Shown here one piece after another: positions 1 through 5,462 of a stretch of DNA of 6,496 nucleotides. A program made the translations under genes and the position numbers. The DNA is from JABDGZ01 sp964483785 (GTDB lineage Bacteria; Omnitrophota; Gorgyraeia; Zapsychrales; Fredricksoniimonadaceae), in assembly GCA_964483785.1 (NCBI GenBank), contig CAZACW010000081.1:1-6496 (forward strand), in the 5' to 3' direction. Below the pieces are notes generated by a model that was given only the letters and a program-made list of their open reading frames with translations, searched no databases and was not told where the DNA came from. Positions within the stretch are counted from its first letter, which is position 1; every line of letters starts with the position of its first letter.

Positions 1-26
1 ACGAAAAACCCCTGATTGTTTCTTGC

Positions 27-46
27 GCAACACCGTTAAGCCATCC
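27..46 (-). repeat. Left copy of 20-bp inverted terminal repeat
   Basis: The 20-mer GGATGGCTTAACGGTGTTGC reads on the minus strand here and is repeated without mismatch on the plus strand at 6477-6496. Both copies point outward. Identity ends at once on the inner side (position 47 does not match its partner). On the outer side it could continue beyond the window, because the right copy is cut by the window end. The simplest reading is a dispersed repeat at which a metagenomic contig broke. No start codon with a convincing downstream protein is visible in the 26 bases outside it. Confidence 0.85.
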
Positions 47-65
47 GTTTTAGTACATAAAGAAT

Positions 66-85
66 AGGGAGACGTCCCCTTTTTT
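66..85 (+). terminator. Weak palindrome plus T-run, possible terminator or element remnant
   Basis: A short imperfect palindrome centred on GACGTC (71-76), with GGG on the left and CCC on the right, is followed on the plus strand by six T residues (80-85). It lies directly after the stop codon of the minus-strand HAD gene, which sits in the T/A run. It could act as a weak terminator for a transcript entering from the left. It could also be a remnant of a GGGGACGTCCCC-type short palindromic element. In the minus direction, where the HAD gene would need it, there is no good T-run. Confidence 0.3.
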
Positions 86-554
86 AGGACCTGAGTGTTG
101 CAATCAATCTTTTGGTTTTTTTCAGCAGGTCAAGGGCATCCAGGATGGAGTGGGCCGCGATATGGGCAGACTGCAGGGCCGCAACAGAAGCGCCTTCTTC
201 CTGGATCAGGGCGACACCTAAGGCCGCGGCTTTGAGCATTAGGCGGTCGTTGCGGCCGTTGCCGATGGCCGCCACAGTTTGGGCGCCCAGGGATTTGATA
301 TACTGTAATTTGGCTTTTTCCTGGGAGGACGGGGGAGTGATCTTTAATGTCAAGGGAAGGCCTTTGAGCTGGGAGGCGGCCAGGCCGAAGGTATCGGCGG
401 TGATGACATGGATTTTAAGGTCCTTGGCCAGGCCCTGAAGCGCTTTTCTTACACCCGGCAAAAGACAGCCGTCAACAGCCAGCGTACCGTTGTAATCCAT
501 CACGAGATGTGATAGACTTAAAATCTTAAATCCCGGAATTTTTACGCAGATCAT
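84..554 (-). CDS. HAD-superfamily hydrolase, soluble P-type-ATPase-like phosphatase
   Basis: A 156-residue cytoplasmic protein with a complete set of small HAD-fold motifs. Motif I is VMDYNGTLA with the nucleophile Asp20. Motif II is the ITADT stretch (about residues 51-55). A motif III lysine lies near 80. Motif IV is GNGRND (98-103), supplying a Mg-binding Asp103. There is no cap domain. The residue two after the nucleophile is Asn rather than the usual Asp, so the general acid/base is altered. As I recall, DYNGTLA is typical of the COG4087 group of stand-alone P-type-ATPase-like proteins, whose substrate is not established. I chose the ATG at 554 rather than the more upstream in-frame codon at 671. 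The 671 start would lie under the divergent gene and upstream of a consensus promoter at 565-592. No transporter partner is adjacent. Confidence 0.85.
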   Translation of the reverse strand: MICVKIPGFKILSLSHLVMDYNGTLAVDGCLLPGVRKALQGLAKDLKIHVITADTFGLAASQLKGLPLTLKITPPSSQEKAKLQYIKSLGAQTVAAIGNGRNDRLMLKAAALGVALIQEEGASVAALQSAHIAAHSILDALDLLKKTKRLIATLRS

Positions 555-569
555 AGATGGGGCTATTAT
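541..569 (+). promoter_or_regulatory. Candidate promoter for the plus-strand operon
   Basis: TTTACG (541-546) and TATTAT (564-569) are spaced 17 bp apart. The -10 overlaps, on the opposite strand, the -10 of the HAD promoter (565-570), so the two polymerases would compete for the same site. The predicted start (about 576) falls at or just inside the first codon of the 573 gene. This is compatible with a leaderless transcript only if initiation is a few bases early, which leaves some doubt about the exact boxes. Confidence 0.45.
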
Positions 570-592
570 AAAATGTTCCCTCGTTTTGTCAA
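565..592 (-). promoter_or_regulatory. Consensus sigma-70-type promoter for the HAD gene
   Basis: On the minus strand TTGACA (592-587) and TATAAT (570-565) are separated by 16 bp, so both hexamers match the consensus exactly. Transcription would begin near 558, leaving a leader of only about four bases before the ATG at 554. No Shine-Dalgarno sequence is present. The position fixes the start at 554. Confidence 0.75.
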
Positions 593-1040
593 ATACGGGG
601 CTTGCGTCCTGGTCTTGCTGTTCGGTATGACCGACGGGGTCTCGGCCCAAGCCTTGCATCGCTTGAGACACCTGACCGCTGAGGAAATCGGGCGGCTGAA
701 GGCGGTGAAGGCCATTTTAGGGAACATTGATCCTAAGTCCCTGGGGCAGTATATCGCAGAACTGGAGCAATCCAAGGACCCGCTGAAGAGTTTGGAAATG
801 AAGGAAGCCATGGCCAAGGCCTATGCCGATATCGTGCAGGAAGAAGAGGTGCAGGGGCAAAAGAAAAAAGAGTGGCTCTACAGCATGGTGTGCCTGAACA
901 TGGCTTATCTGCAATTCGGCGGAAGCGCCGGCACCTCCAGGGACAGCACTGACTTAAACCGGCTGATCCGCCGCAAACTGATTGCCTATTTACCGGCCCA
1001 TGCCCTGCAGCAGCCGGGCTTCGTATACACACTGCAATAG
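573..1040 (+). CDS. Secreted helical protein of unknown function
   Basis: A 155-residue protein I do not recognise. Residues 1-25 form a clear signal peptide: a basic start, a hydrophobic CVLVLLFG core and a likely cleavage after VSA, giving mature QALHRL. The rest is mostly helical and charged, with an EEEVQGQKKKE segment near 90-100. One Cys remains in the mature part (WLYSMVCLNMAYLQFG, about 101-116). The tail RRKLIAYLPAH is basic and amphipathic. There is no Shine-Dalgarno before the ATG, and the only upstream signal is a promoter-like sequence abutting it. It is the first gene of the operon and ends 32 bases before the MscS-like gene, so a periplasmic role linked to the envelope is possible but not shown. 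Confidence 0.75.
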   Translation: MFPRFVKYGACVLVLLFGMTDGVSAQALHRLRHLTAEEIGRLKAVKAILGNIDPKSLGQYIAELEQSKDPLKSLEMKEAMAKAYADIVQEEEVQGQKKKEWLYSMVCLNMAYLQFGGSAGTSRDSTDLNRLIRRKLIAYLPAHALQQPGFVYTLQ

Positions 1041-1072
1041 TAAGGTCATAGCCTCAGGAAAGGAGCGCAAGG

Positions 1073-1579
1073 ATGCAAGACAATATACATAAGGTGTACG
1101 GATATGTGATCCAGTACGGGATGAGTGTTGTGGCAGCCATCGTGATTTTTATCGTCGGTAAAATAGTGGCCAAGTTCATCGCCCAGCTCATCGAAGAATA
1201 CATGCTCAAGGCGGGACTGGACAAGACCATCGTGTCCTTTGTCCGCCACCTGGTGTTTTACGGCTTAATGGCCTTTGTCTGCATCGCGGCCTTGAACAAA
1301 TTGGGGGTGGAGACCAGTTCCTTCATCGCCGTGGTCGGCGCGGCTTCCCTGGCCGTGGGCCTGGCCCTGCAAGGTTCGCTGGCCAATTTCGCCTCGGGCG
1401 TCATGATCATCCTGTTTCAGCCTTTCAAGGTCGGCGACACCGTTGATGCCGGCGGCGCGCAGGGCCGGGTGGAGGAGATCCAGATCTTCAACACCATCAT
1501 CATCACAACGGACAATAAAAAGGTGATAGTCCCCAATTCCAAGATCACCGGCGACAAAATCACCATTGCCCCCCAATGA
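1073..1579 (+). CDS. Short MscS-family mechanosensitive channel lacking the C-terminal domain
   Basis: A 168-residue inner-membrane protein. It has TM1 at about 15-35, TM2 at about 56-76 and the hallmark pore helix TM3 at about 82-112, with the glycine/alanine-rich AVGLALQGSLANFASGV sequence. The MscS beta domain follows (QPFKVGDTVDAGG...VPNSKITGD). Family members such as E. coli MscS are about 286 residues. This one stops right after the beta domain and so lacks the alpha/beta vestibule and exit barrel. The stop is TGA inside ATGA, shared with the next gene. Neither of the other two frames beyond it resembles the missing domain, so an ordinary frameshift is not evident. The gene has a good Shine-Dalgarno (AAAGGAG, eight bases or so from ATG). 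It may gate as a minimal channel or depend on its coupled partner. Confidence 0.9.
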   Translation: MQDNIHKVYGYVIQYGMSVVAAIVIFIVGKIVAKFIAQLIEEYMLKAGLDKTIVSFVRHLVFYGLMAFVCIAALNKLGVETSSFIAVVGAASLAVGLALQGSLANFASGVMIILFQPFKVGDTVDAGGAQGRVEEIQIFNTIIITTDNKKVIVPNSKITGDKITIAPQ

Positions 1580-1941
1580 ACATCAACGTCCTTTGGCTGG
1601 ACAAACCTGAGGCCCAGGATTACGCCGCTGCCGCGTCCTATCTGTCTTTGGTCTATACGCCCAGAATGACGGCCGGCCTCGTGGCCGGATTAAAGAAGGC
1701 AGGGATGGCCAGTTTTAAGGCCAAGGACATTTTCCGTGCTTCCGGGCTGCCGTTGCTCGGTACGGCCAATTCCCATGTCCTGAAGGACAAGAAAAAAATC
1801 GCGGCCAAGGCCAGGCTCTCGCCGATCCTTTTGGTCAGAGACGGCCAGAACGGCAAGCTGATCATTGCAGACGGCTATCACCGCATGTGCGCGGTGTATT
1901 ATTTCAACGAAGATGCCGTGATCCCGTGCCAGATCGTATGA
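1576..1941 (+). CDS. ParB/sulfiredoxin-fold small protein, ParB-like
   Basis: A 121-residue cytoplasmic protein. The C-terminal half (about 82-121: SPILLVRDG...IIADGYHRMCAVY...IPCQIV) carries the DGYHR motif (99-103) of the ParB N-terminal/sulfiredoxin superfamily, in which this loop binds a nucleotide. The N-terminal half (VLWLDKPEAQDYAAA, then FKAKDIFRASGLPLLG) matches, as far as I remember, a set of stand-alone proteins of about 120 residues often auto-named chromosome-partitioning protein ParB. It has no helix-turn-helix and no dimerisation domain of true ParB, so a partition role is unlikely. It starts at ATGA, overlapping the MscS-like stop by four bases, and ends at another ATGA overlap with the peptidase gene. 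Translation is probably coupled on both sides. Its biochemical activity is unknown. Confidence 0.85.
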   Translation: MNINVLWLDKPEAQDYAAAASYLSLVYTPRMTAGLVAGLKKAGMASFKAKDIFRASGLPLLGTANSHVLKDKKKIAAKARLSPILLVRDGQNGKLIIADGYHRMCAVYYFNEDAVIPCQIV

Positions 1942-2708
1942 AAAAAACCATCGGACTTTTTTTTCTGAATGTCCTGGCCTTCGGCTGCTGCGCCGCAGCT
2001 GCGCCCGAGGTTCCCGGCACCTTTCACGGCGCCTATGTCGGCATGAGCGAAGGCGATTTCTTAAGCCTTTATCCCCAGCAGAAACTGCGCGCCTTCCGTC
2101 ATGAAGGGCCGCAGGAATGGCTGAGCTACAATGAGCCGCTCGATGACCCTTGGCACCACGTGGTCACCTTTTATTTCCGTAATCTTAAACTGGCCCAATG
2201 GAAGATGGATGACCGGGCGGAAGTGGCCAAGGAATACCTGACGGAATTCAGTTTTTACCAGGACCCCAATGTGATCTATAAGGCCGTGTATGCGGTCTTG
2301 ACGGGGATGCCTTATCAGGATTTTTTAAGCGTCACCCGGCGCGAGCGGCCCATGCTGTTTACTGAATTTTACCTGGAAGGCACGGCCCGCTTCGCCAGCT
2401 CCTCGGAATTTGCCTTGTCCAGCGATGATCCGCCGTGCTGTAAGGAGGGCTTTACCATTGTTAAGCTTGGCATGTCGCTGGGCGCAAGCAAGGACCCAGG
2501 GCCCATCGAGGGGGTGGTGGCCCATGAAATCGCCCACCGCGTCTTAGACAGCATCCGGCAAGGCCATACGGACTGCGACGCTGAACGCAGGGCCAATGCC
2601 CTGATCGTCCGGTGGGGATTTAAAAAGGAATTCAAGGCGGCCAGCCGCCTCTTTGGCCAGAAAAAAGGCGATCCCGCGGGCTGCCAGGAAACCCCGCATA
2701 AATCTTGA
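1938..2708 (+). CDS. Exported HExxH metallopeptidase-like protein
   Basis: A 256-residue protein with a signal peptide (MKKTIGLFFLNVLAFGCCAAAA). It is cut either after AAA or, less convincingly, at the Cys17/Cys18 pair as a lipoprotein. The N-terminal part (about 29-90) has a GMSEGDFLSLYP stretch and beta-rich FYFRNLKLAQW sequence. The C-terminal part contains VVAHEIAH (HExxH at 196-200), and 16 residues further on ERRAN (216-220), where Glu216 could be the third zinc ligand as in gluzincin-type enzymes. A Cys pair lies at 167-168. The family was not identified. I chose ATG 1938, which gives a signal peptide and an ATGA junction, over the in-frame codon at 1887 that would lie inside the ParB-like gene. 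It probably acts in the periplasm or at the cell surface on proteins or peptides. Confidence 0.8.
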   Translation: MKKTIGLFFLNVLAFGCCAAAAPEVPGTFHGAYVGMSEGDFLSLYPQQKLRAFRHEGPQEWLSYNEPLDDPWHHVVTFYFRNLKLAQWKMDDRAEVAKEYLTEFSFYQDPNVIYKAVYAVLTGMPYQDFLSVTRRERPMLFTEFYLEGTARFASSSEFALSSDDPPCCKEGFTIVKLGMSLGASKDPGPIEGVVAHEIAHRVLDSIRQGHTDCDAERRANALIVRWGFKKEFKAASRLFGQKKGDPAGCQETPHKS

Positions 2709-2728
2709 TGGGAAGGATAAAAAAATTT

Positions 2729-3235
2729 ATGATGATGAAATTTTTGGCCTTGACCGCATTTTTGGCCATCCCAAGCTTGGCCGTTGGCCCTGGGCCGGCT
2801 TGGGCCATGGAGCATTTCCAGAAGCGGGGCCTGTTCATGATGGATGTGCCTTCCGGCTGGCATTGGAACGAGTATCCCGACGAGATCATCATCGCCTATT
2901 CCGACGGCAAGACCATGGCCATGGACATCAAGATGACCCCGAGCGACCCCATGACCCCGGCCCAGGCCAAGGAATTTTTGAAAGACGGCAATGCGCAGAT
3001 GATCACCCAGGGGATCAAGGCGCACCGCGGGACCCTGCTGGGCCAGAAAGATTTCAACATCGACGGGGTCTATGCCACCCGCCTGGATTTCAAGCCCATG
3101 CCCAACAGCCCCTTGGTGGCCACCTACATTGCGTTTTACACTAAGAACACCGTATGCACGATCGATTACGGGAGCGAGGACGAAAAGATCCGCGCCGTGA
3201 TGGATGATGCGGTGGCTTCCCTCAGGTTTAAGTGA
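2729..3235 (+). CDS. Exported PsbP/DcrB-like lipoprotein-type or periplasmic protein
   Basis: A 168-residue protein with an N-terminal signal peptide (MMMKFLALTAFLAIPSLAVG..AWA). Its mature part looks like the PsbP/Mog1/DcrB fold: an FMMDVPSGWHWNE opening, a helical AQAKEFLKDG segment near 79-88, YATRLDF, then TYIAFYTKNTVCTIDYG strands and a final helix. The function is not known from the sequence. Two starts are possible. ATG 2708 overlaps the previous stop by one base (TGATG). ATG 2729 is preceded by GGAAGGA at 2711-2717 with rather long spacing, and I used it because of that site. The last seven coding bases run into the HD-GYP gene on the other strand. It is the last gene of the operon, and no terminator follows it. 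Confidence 0.75.
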   Translation: MMMKFLALTAFLAIPSLAVGPGPAWAMEHFQKRGLFMMDVPSGWHWNEYPDEIIIAYSDGKTMAMDIKMTPSDPMTPAQAKEFLKDGNAQMITQGIKAHRGTLLGQKDFNIDGVYATRLDFKPMPNSPLVATYIAFYTKNTVCTIDYGSEDEKIRAVMDDAVASLRFK

Positions 3236-4712
3236 AGTCTTGGGAGGAGTTGAGGCCTTCCAGAAAAATGTCGATGATGTCCTGGTCCAGCTGGCCTTTC
3301 ATGGAGCGCAGGATGGCGACGGCTTCTTCCCTGGATTTTTTGGAGCGGTAGGGGCGCTCCGTGGTCAGGGAATCATAGATATCCGCAACACTTAAGATGC
3401 GCACCAGCGGCGAGATCTCATCGCCTTTGAGCCCGTCCGGATACCCGGAGCCGTCCAGTTTTTCATGGTGGTGGCGGATCAAATCGCACAGATGATGCAG
3501 GGAGCGCACCGGTTTGATGATGCTTTCCCCGATTTCCGGGTGGCGGCGCATGATCACCCATTCTTCGTCGGTCAACCGGCCTTCTTTTTTAAGGATCTCA
3601 TCCGGAATGCCGATTTTCCCCAAATCGTGCAGGCGCGCGGAATCCCTTAAGGTGTTCAAATCATCGTCATCCAAACCTAAGCGCAGGCCGATCATCATGG
3701 CGTGCTTGACCACGCGGTCCAGGTGGCCGTGGGAATATTTGTCCTTGGCATCCACAGCCAGGGCCAGGGCGGAGATGGTCTCAAAATAGGTCTTTTCGAT
3801 GTCGAGATTGAGCTTCGAATTCTCAATGGCCACGGCGGTCTGGGTGGCCAGGTTAAAGACCAAGTCCATGTCTTCGACGGAAAAAGGCTCATGGCTGGCT
3901 TCGCGTTTGCTGACCGTCAGGATGCCGCTGACCCGGTCATGGCAGACCAGCGGGGCGCAGAGCAGGTTCTCGTCGAAATAATCCCCCAAGGTCAGGTTAT
4001 TGTAATTCTGCAGGAACACGCCTGAGACGTTCATGGGCCGTTTTTCGATGAGCACCTTGGCCAGCGGCGAACCGTCAAAGACCTTGAGCACGATCTTTTT
4101 TTTGGCATCGTAGGGGGCGCCGTAGACCGTGTGGATGGTCAGTTCCGTCCCTTTGTCATTCGACAGCATCAGGGTCGCGACCTTGCCGTTTAAGGCATTG
4201 GTCAGGGTCTCGAGGATGAGGCTAAGGAAGGTGTCGATATTTTCCATGTTGGAAATGCCCTGGCCGACCTTGGACATCACCGCGTGCAGGGTCTTTTTGG
4301 CCACTTCCAGGCTGCGCACATGCGCTTCCAACTGCTGGGTCACGGCACAGAAGGAGCGGCTCAAGATGACGATCTCATTTTCCCCCTGGTTGAGCTGTTG
4401 TAAGGTCTCGGGGCTCAGGACATGTTCCAGGGCTTTGCTGTTTTGTTTGGAGATTTCGATGACCTTCATGAGCAGGGAACGGATGGAAATAAAGCCGATA
4501 AAGACGCCCAGCACCATCAGCACCACGGCATAGGTAAAGTCCAGGGCCGGGATCCCGATTTTTCCGGTTTTATTGATTTCGAAATAGAAGTAATAGAGAA
4601 GCGCCATCGGGACGATGGAGGTGATCAAAAACAGGATGGTGAATTTGCGCAGGATGGAGGCATCTTCAAAAGAGGCTAAGAAGAGGATTTTTTTGTCCTT
4701 GTTCTTCATCAT
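3228..4712 (-). CDS. Membrane GAF/HD-GYP protein, likely cyclic-di-GMP phosphodiesterase
   Basis: A 494-residue protein. Two membrane helices (about 24-44 and 57-79) are separated by only about 13 periplasmic residues. A helical linker (80-150) follows, then a GAF sensor domain (about 155-300, ending QTAVAIENSKL), then a complete HD-GYP domain (about 310-485). Catalytic motifs are intact: H330, HDLGK (362-366), HPEIG (391-395), HHHEKLDGSGYP with GYP at 423-425, and SVADIYDSL near 441-449. Enzymes of this family hydrolyse cyclic-di-GMP to pGpG or GMP, with two or three metals. The tiny outer loop implies that signals are sensed by the GAF domain or within the membrane. ATG 4712 has only a weak AAGG upstream, and ATG 4709 is also possible. 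The gene is convergent with the operon and divergent from the nuclease. Its output may influence the pilin at 5889-6293, which is inference. Confidence 0.93.
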   Translation of the reverse strand: MMKNKDKKILFLASFEDASILRKFTILFLITSIVPMALLYYFYFEINKTGKIGIPALDFTYAVVLMVLGVFIGFISIRSLLMKVIEISKQNSKALEHVLSPETLQQLNQGENEIVILSRSFCAVTQQLEAHVRSLEVAKKTLHAVMSKVGQGISNMENIDTFLSLILETLTNALNGKVATLMLSNDKGTELTIHTVYGAPYDAKKKIVLKVFDGSPLAKVLIEKRPMNVSGVFLQNYNNLTLGDYFDENLLCAPLVCHDRVSGILTVSKREASHEPFSVEDMDLVFNLATQTAVAIENSKLNLDIEKTYFETISALALAVDAKDKYSHGHLDRVVKHAMMIGLRLGLDDDDLNTLRDSARLHDLGKIGIPDEILKKEGRLTDEEWVIMRRHPEIGESIIKPVRSLHHLCDLIRHHHEKLDGSGYPDGLKGDEISPLVRILSVADIYDSLTTERPYRSKKSREEAVAILRSMKGQLDQDIIDIFLEGLNSSQDFT

Positions 4713-4732
4713 CTCAATTTAACCTTAAAACA

Positions 4733-4761
4733 TGGACTTGAAAAGTAAAAAATACTATAAT
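4733..4761 (+). promoter_or_regulatory. Promoter reading into the palindromic element and nuclease gene
   Basis: TGGACT (4733-4738) and a perfect TATAAT (4756-4761) are 17 bp apart. The last two bases of the -10 belong to the left end of the palindromic element, so the element itself completes the box. The predicted transcript start (about 4768) lies inside the left arm. Confidence 0.55.
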
Positions 4762-4856
4762 TGGGACACATTGAATTAATTCGTATGAGACAAAAATATT
4801 GGGACACATTGAATATCTGTCGCTTTCTCATACGAATTAATTCAATGTGTCCCAAT
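4760..4856. mobile_element. 97-bp MITE/REP-like palindromic element
   Basis: Two 31-base arms (4760-4790 and 4826-4856) are exact reverse complements, separated by a 35-base spacer. The spacer carries a third copy of the outer 17-mer ATTGGGACACATTGAAT at 4798-4814, in the same orientation as the left arm. The copies are 4760-4776 direct, 4798-4814 direct and 4840-4856 inverted. No coding capacity and no clear target-site duplication are visible (left flank TATA, right flank ATGC). That fits a non-autonomous transposon or a REP/BIME-type element better than an insertion sequence. Base composition is more AT-rich than the neighbouring genes. The right end touches the ATG of the nuclease gene. 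Confidence 0.85.
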
Positions 4857-5426
4857 ATGCCAAGACTCCTTCTGAGTATAATTTTTTATTCCTATGTATC
4901 CACGTGCCTGGCCGCAGGGATCGAGGTTTATTTTTCACCCAACGGCGGCTGCCAGGAGGCGGTGGTGTCGGAAATCCGGAAAGCTTCGCAATCCATTGAC
5001 ATTGCCATGTATTATTTAAGCGCCAGGGAAATCGCCCAGGCCTTGGTCAAGGCCAGGGAGCGCAATGTCAAGATCAGGATCGTGCTGGATGAAGGCCAGG
5101 AAATCGAGTCGGCCTCCAAGGCCGGGTATCTCGTCAAGCGCGGCTTTGACATCCGCTACCACCTGGGCTTCGGACTCATGCACAATAAATTCGCCCTCTT
5201 CGACGGGCAGGCGCTGATCACCGGGTCTTTCAACTGGACCCGCACCGCCGAGGAAAAGAACGAGGAAAATCTCCTGGTGATCCGCGACCCCGACGTGATC
5301 AAGCCCTACCAGAACCGTTTTGAATACCTCTGGCAGAACAGCCGCCGCGACGCCAGGGAAGCCCGCGGCGCCGACGCTGTCCCTTCCTGGTTTTGCACGT
5401 CCTTCCATATTTTTTGCACGAATTAG
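4857..5426 (+). CDS. Exported phospholipase-D-family (HKD) nuclease-like protein
   Basis: A 189-residue protein with a signal peptide (MPRLLLSIIFYSYVSTCLA) and one PLD catalytic motif: H109-x-K111, D116, then G123-S124 in GSFNW. Short single-HKD members of the Nuc/PLDc_2 group work as dimers and cleave DNA or phosphodiesters without metal. An opening VYFSPNGGCQEAVVSEI, then SIDIAMYYLSAREIAQAL, is typical of that group. The export signal implies action in the periplasm or outside. I chose ATG 4857. The longer frame back to 4761 is translation of the palindromic element and would bury the signal peptide. No Shine-Dalgarno separates the element from the ATG. The C-terminal 15 residues (...SWFCTSFHIFCTN) come from a degenerate tandem duplication of about 20 bp and are atypical. 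Confidence 0.85.
   Translation: MPRLLLSIIFYSYVSTCLAAGIEVYFSPNGGCQEAVVSEIRKASQSIDIAMYYLSAREIAQALVKARERNVKIRIVLDEGQEIESASKAGYLVKRGFDIRYHLGFGLMHNKFALFDGQALITGSFNWTRTAEEKNEENLLVIRDPDVIKPYQNRFEYLWQNSRRDAREARGADAVPSWFCTSFHIFCTN
5379..5419 (+). repeat. Degenerate 20-bp tandem duplication at the nuclease C-terminus
   Basis: GTCCCTTCCTGGTTTTGCAC (5379-5398) is followed directly by a 21-base relative (5399-5419) that shares GTCC, TTCC, a T-run and the terminal TTGCAC. In protein it gives SWFCT then SFHIFCT, each with a Cys. It looks like a slippage or duplication event that altered the last residues of the nuclease. Confidence 0.55.
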
Positions 5427-5448
5427 GTGCTTATCAGCCTGCCCGGTA

Positions 5449-5462
5449 TATAATAATCCGTC
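5449..5462 (+). promoter_or_regulatory. -10-like TATAAT directly before the TPR gene
   Basis: A perfect TATAAT (5449-5454) lies eight bases before the ATG at 5463, predicting a transcript start near 5461 and an almost leaderless message. No Shine-Dalgarno is present. A convincing -35 at 16-18 bp was not found, so the promoter call is moderate. Confidence 0.45.

Noticed and set aside
1..37. N-terminus of a pilin-like gene leaving the left edge on the minus strand (GTG start, LRKKQSG...)
   Set aside because: Only about a dozen codons are visible, the residues after the Gly do not match a pilin helix start, and the ribosome site is unconvincing.
555..671. Longer HAD protein starting at 671
   Set aside because: It would lie antisense to the signal peptide of the 573 gene and upstream of the consensus promoter at 565-592, and the extra residues have no HAD similarity.
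1579..1640. Frameshifted remainder of the MscS C-terminal domain
   Set aside because: The other frames read into a quick stop or into the ParB-like protein, and none resembles the vestibule domain.
2653..3144. Plus-strand open frame overlapping the peptidase end and the PsbP-like gene
   Set aside because: Its translation is rich in Arg, His, Gly and Pro with no domain or signal. It is a GC-driven shadow of the genes at 1938-2708 and 2729-3235.
4761..4856. In-frame N-terminal extension of the nuclease through the palindromic element
   Set aside because: The added residues are translation of the inverted repeat, and the extension would place a clear signal peptide internally. The ATG at 4857 is preferred.
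4760..4856. CRISPR-like repeat set
   Set aside because: There are only three 17-mers, one inverted, with unequal spacing. It is a palindromic element, not an array.
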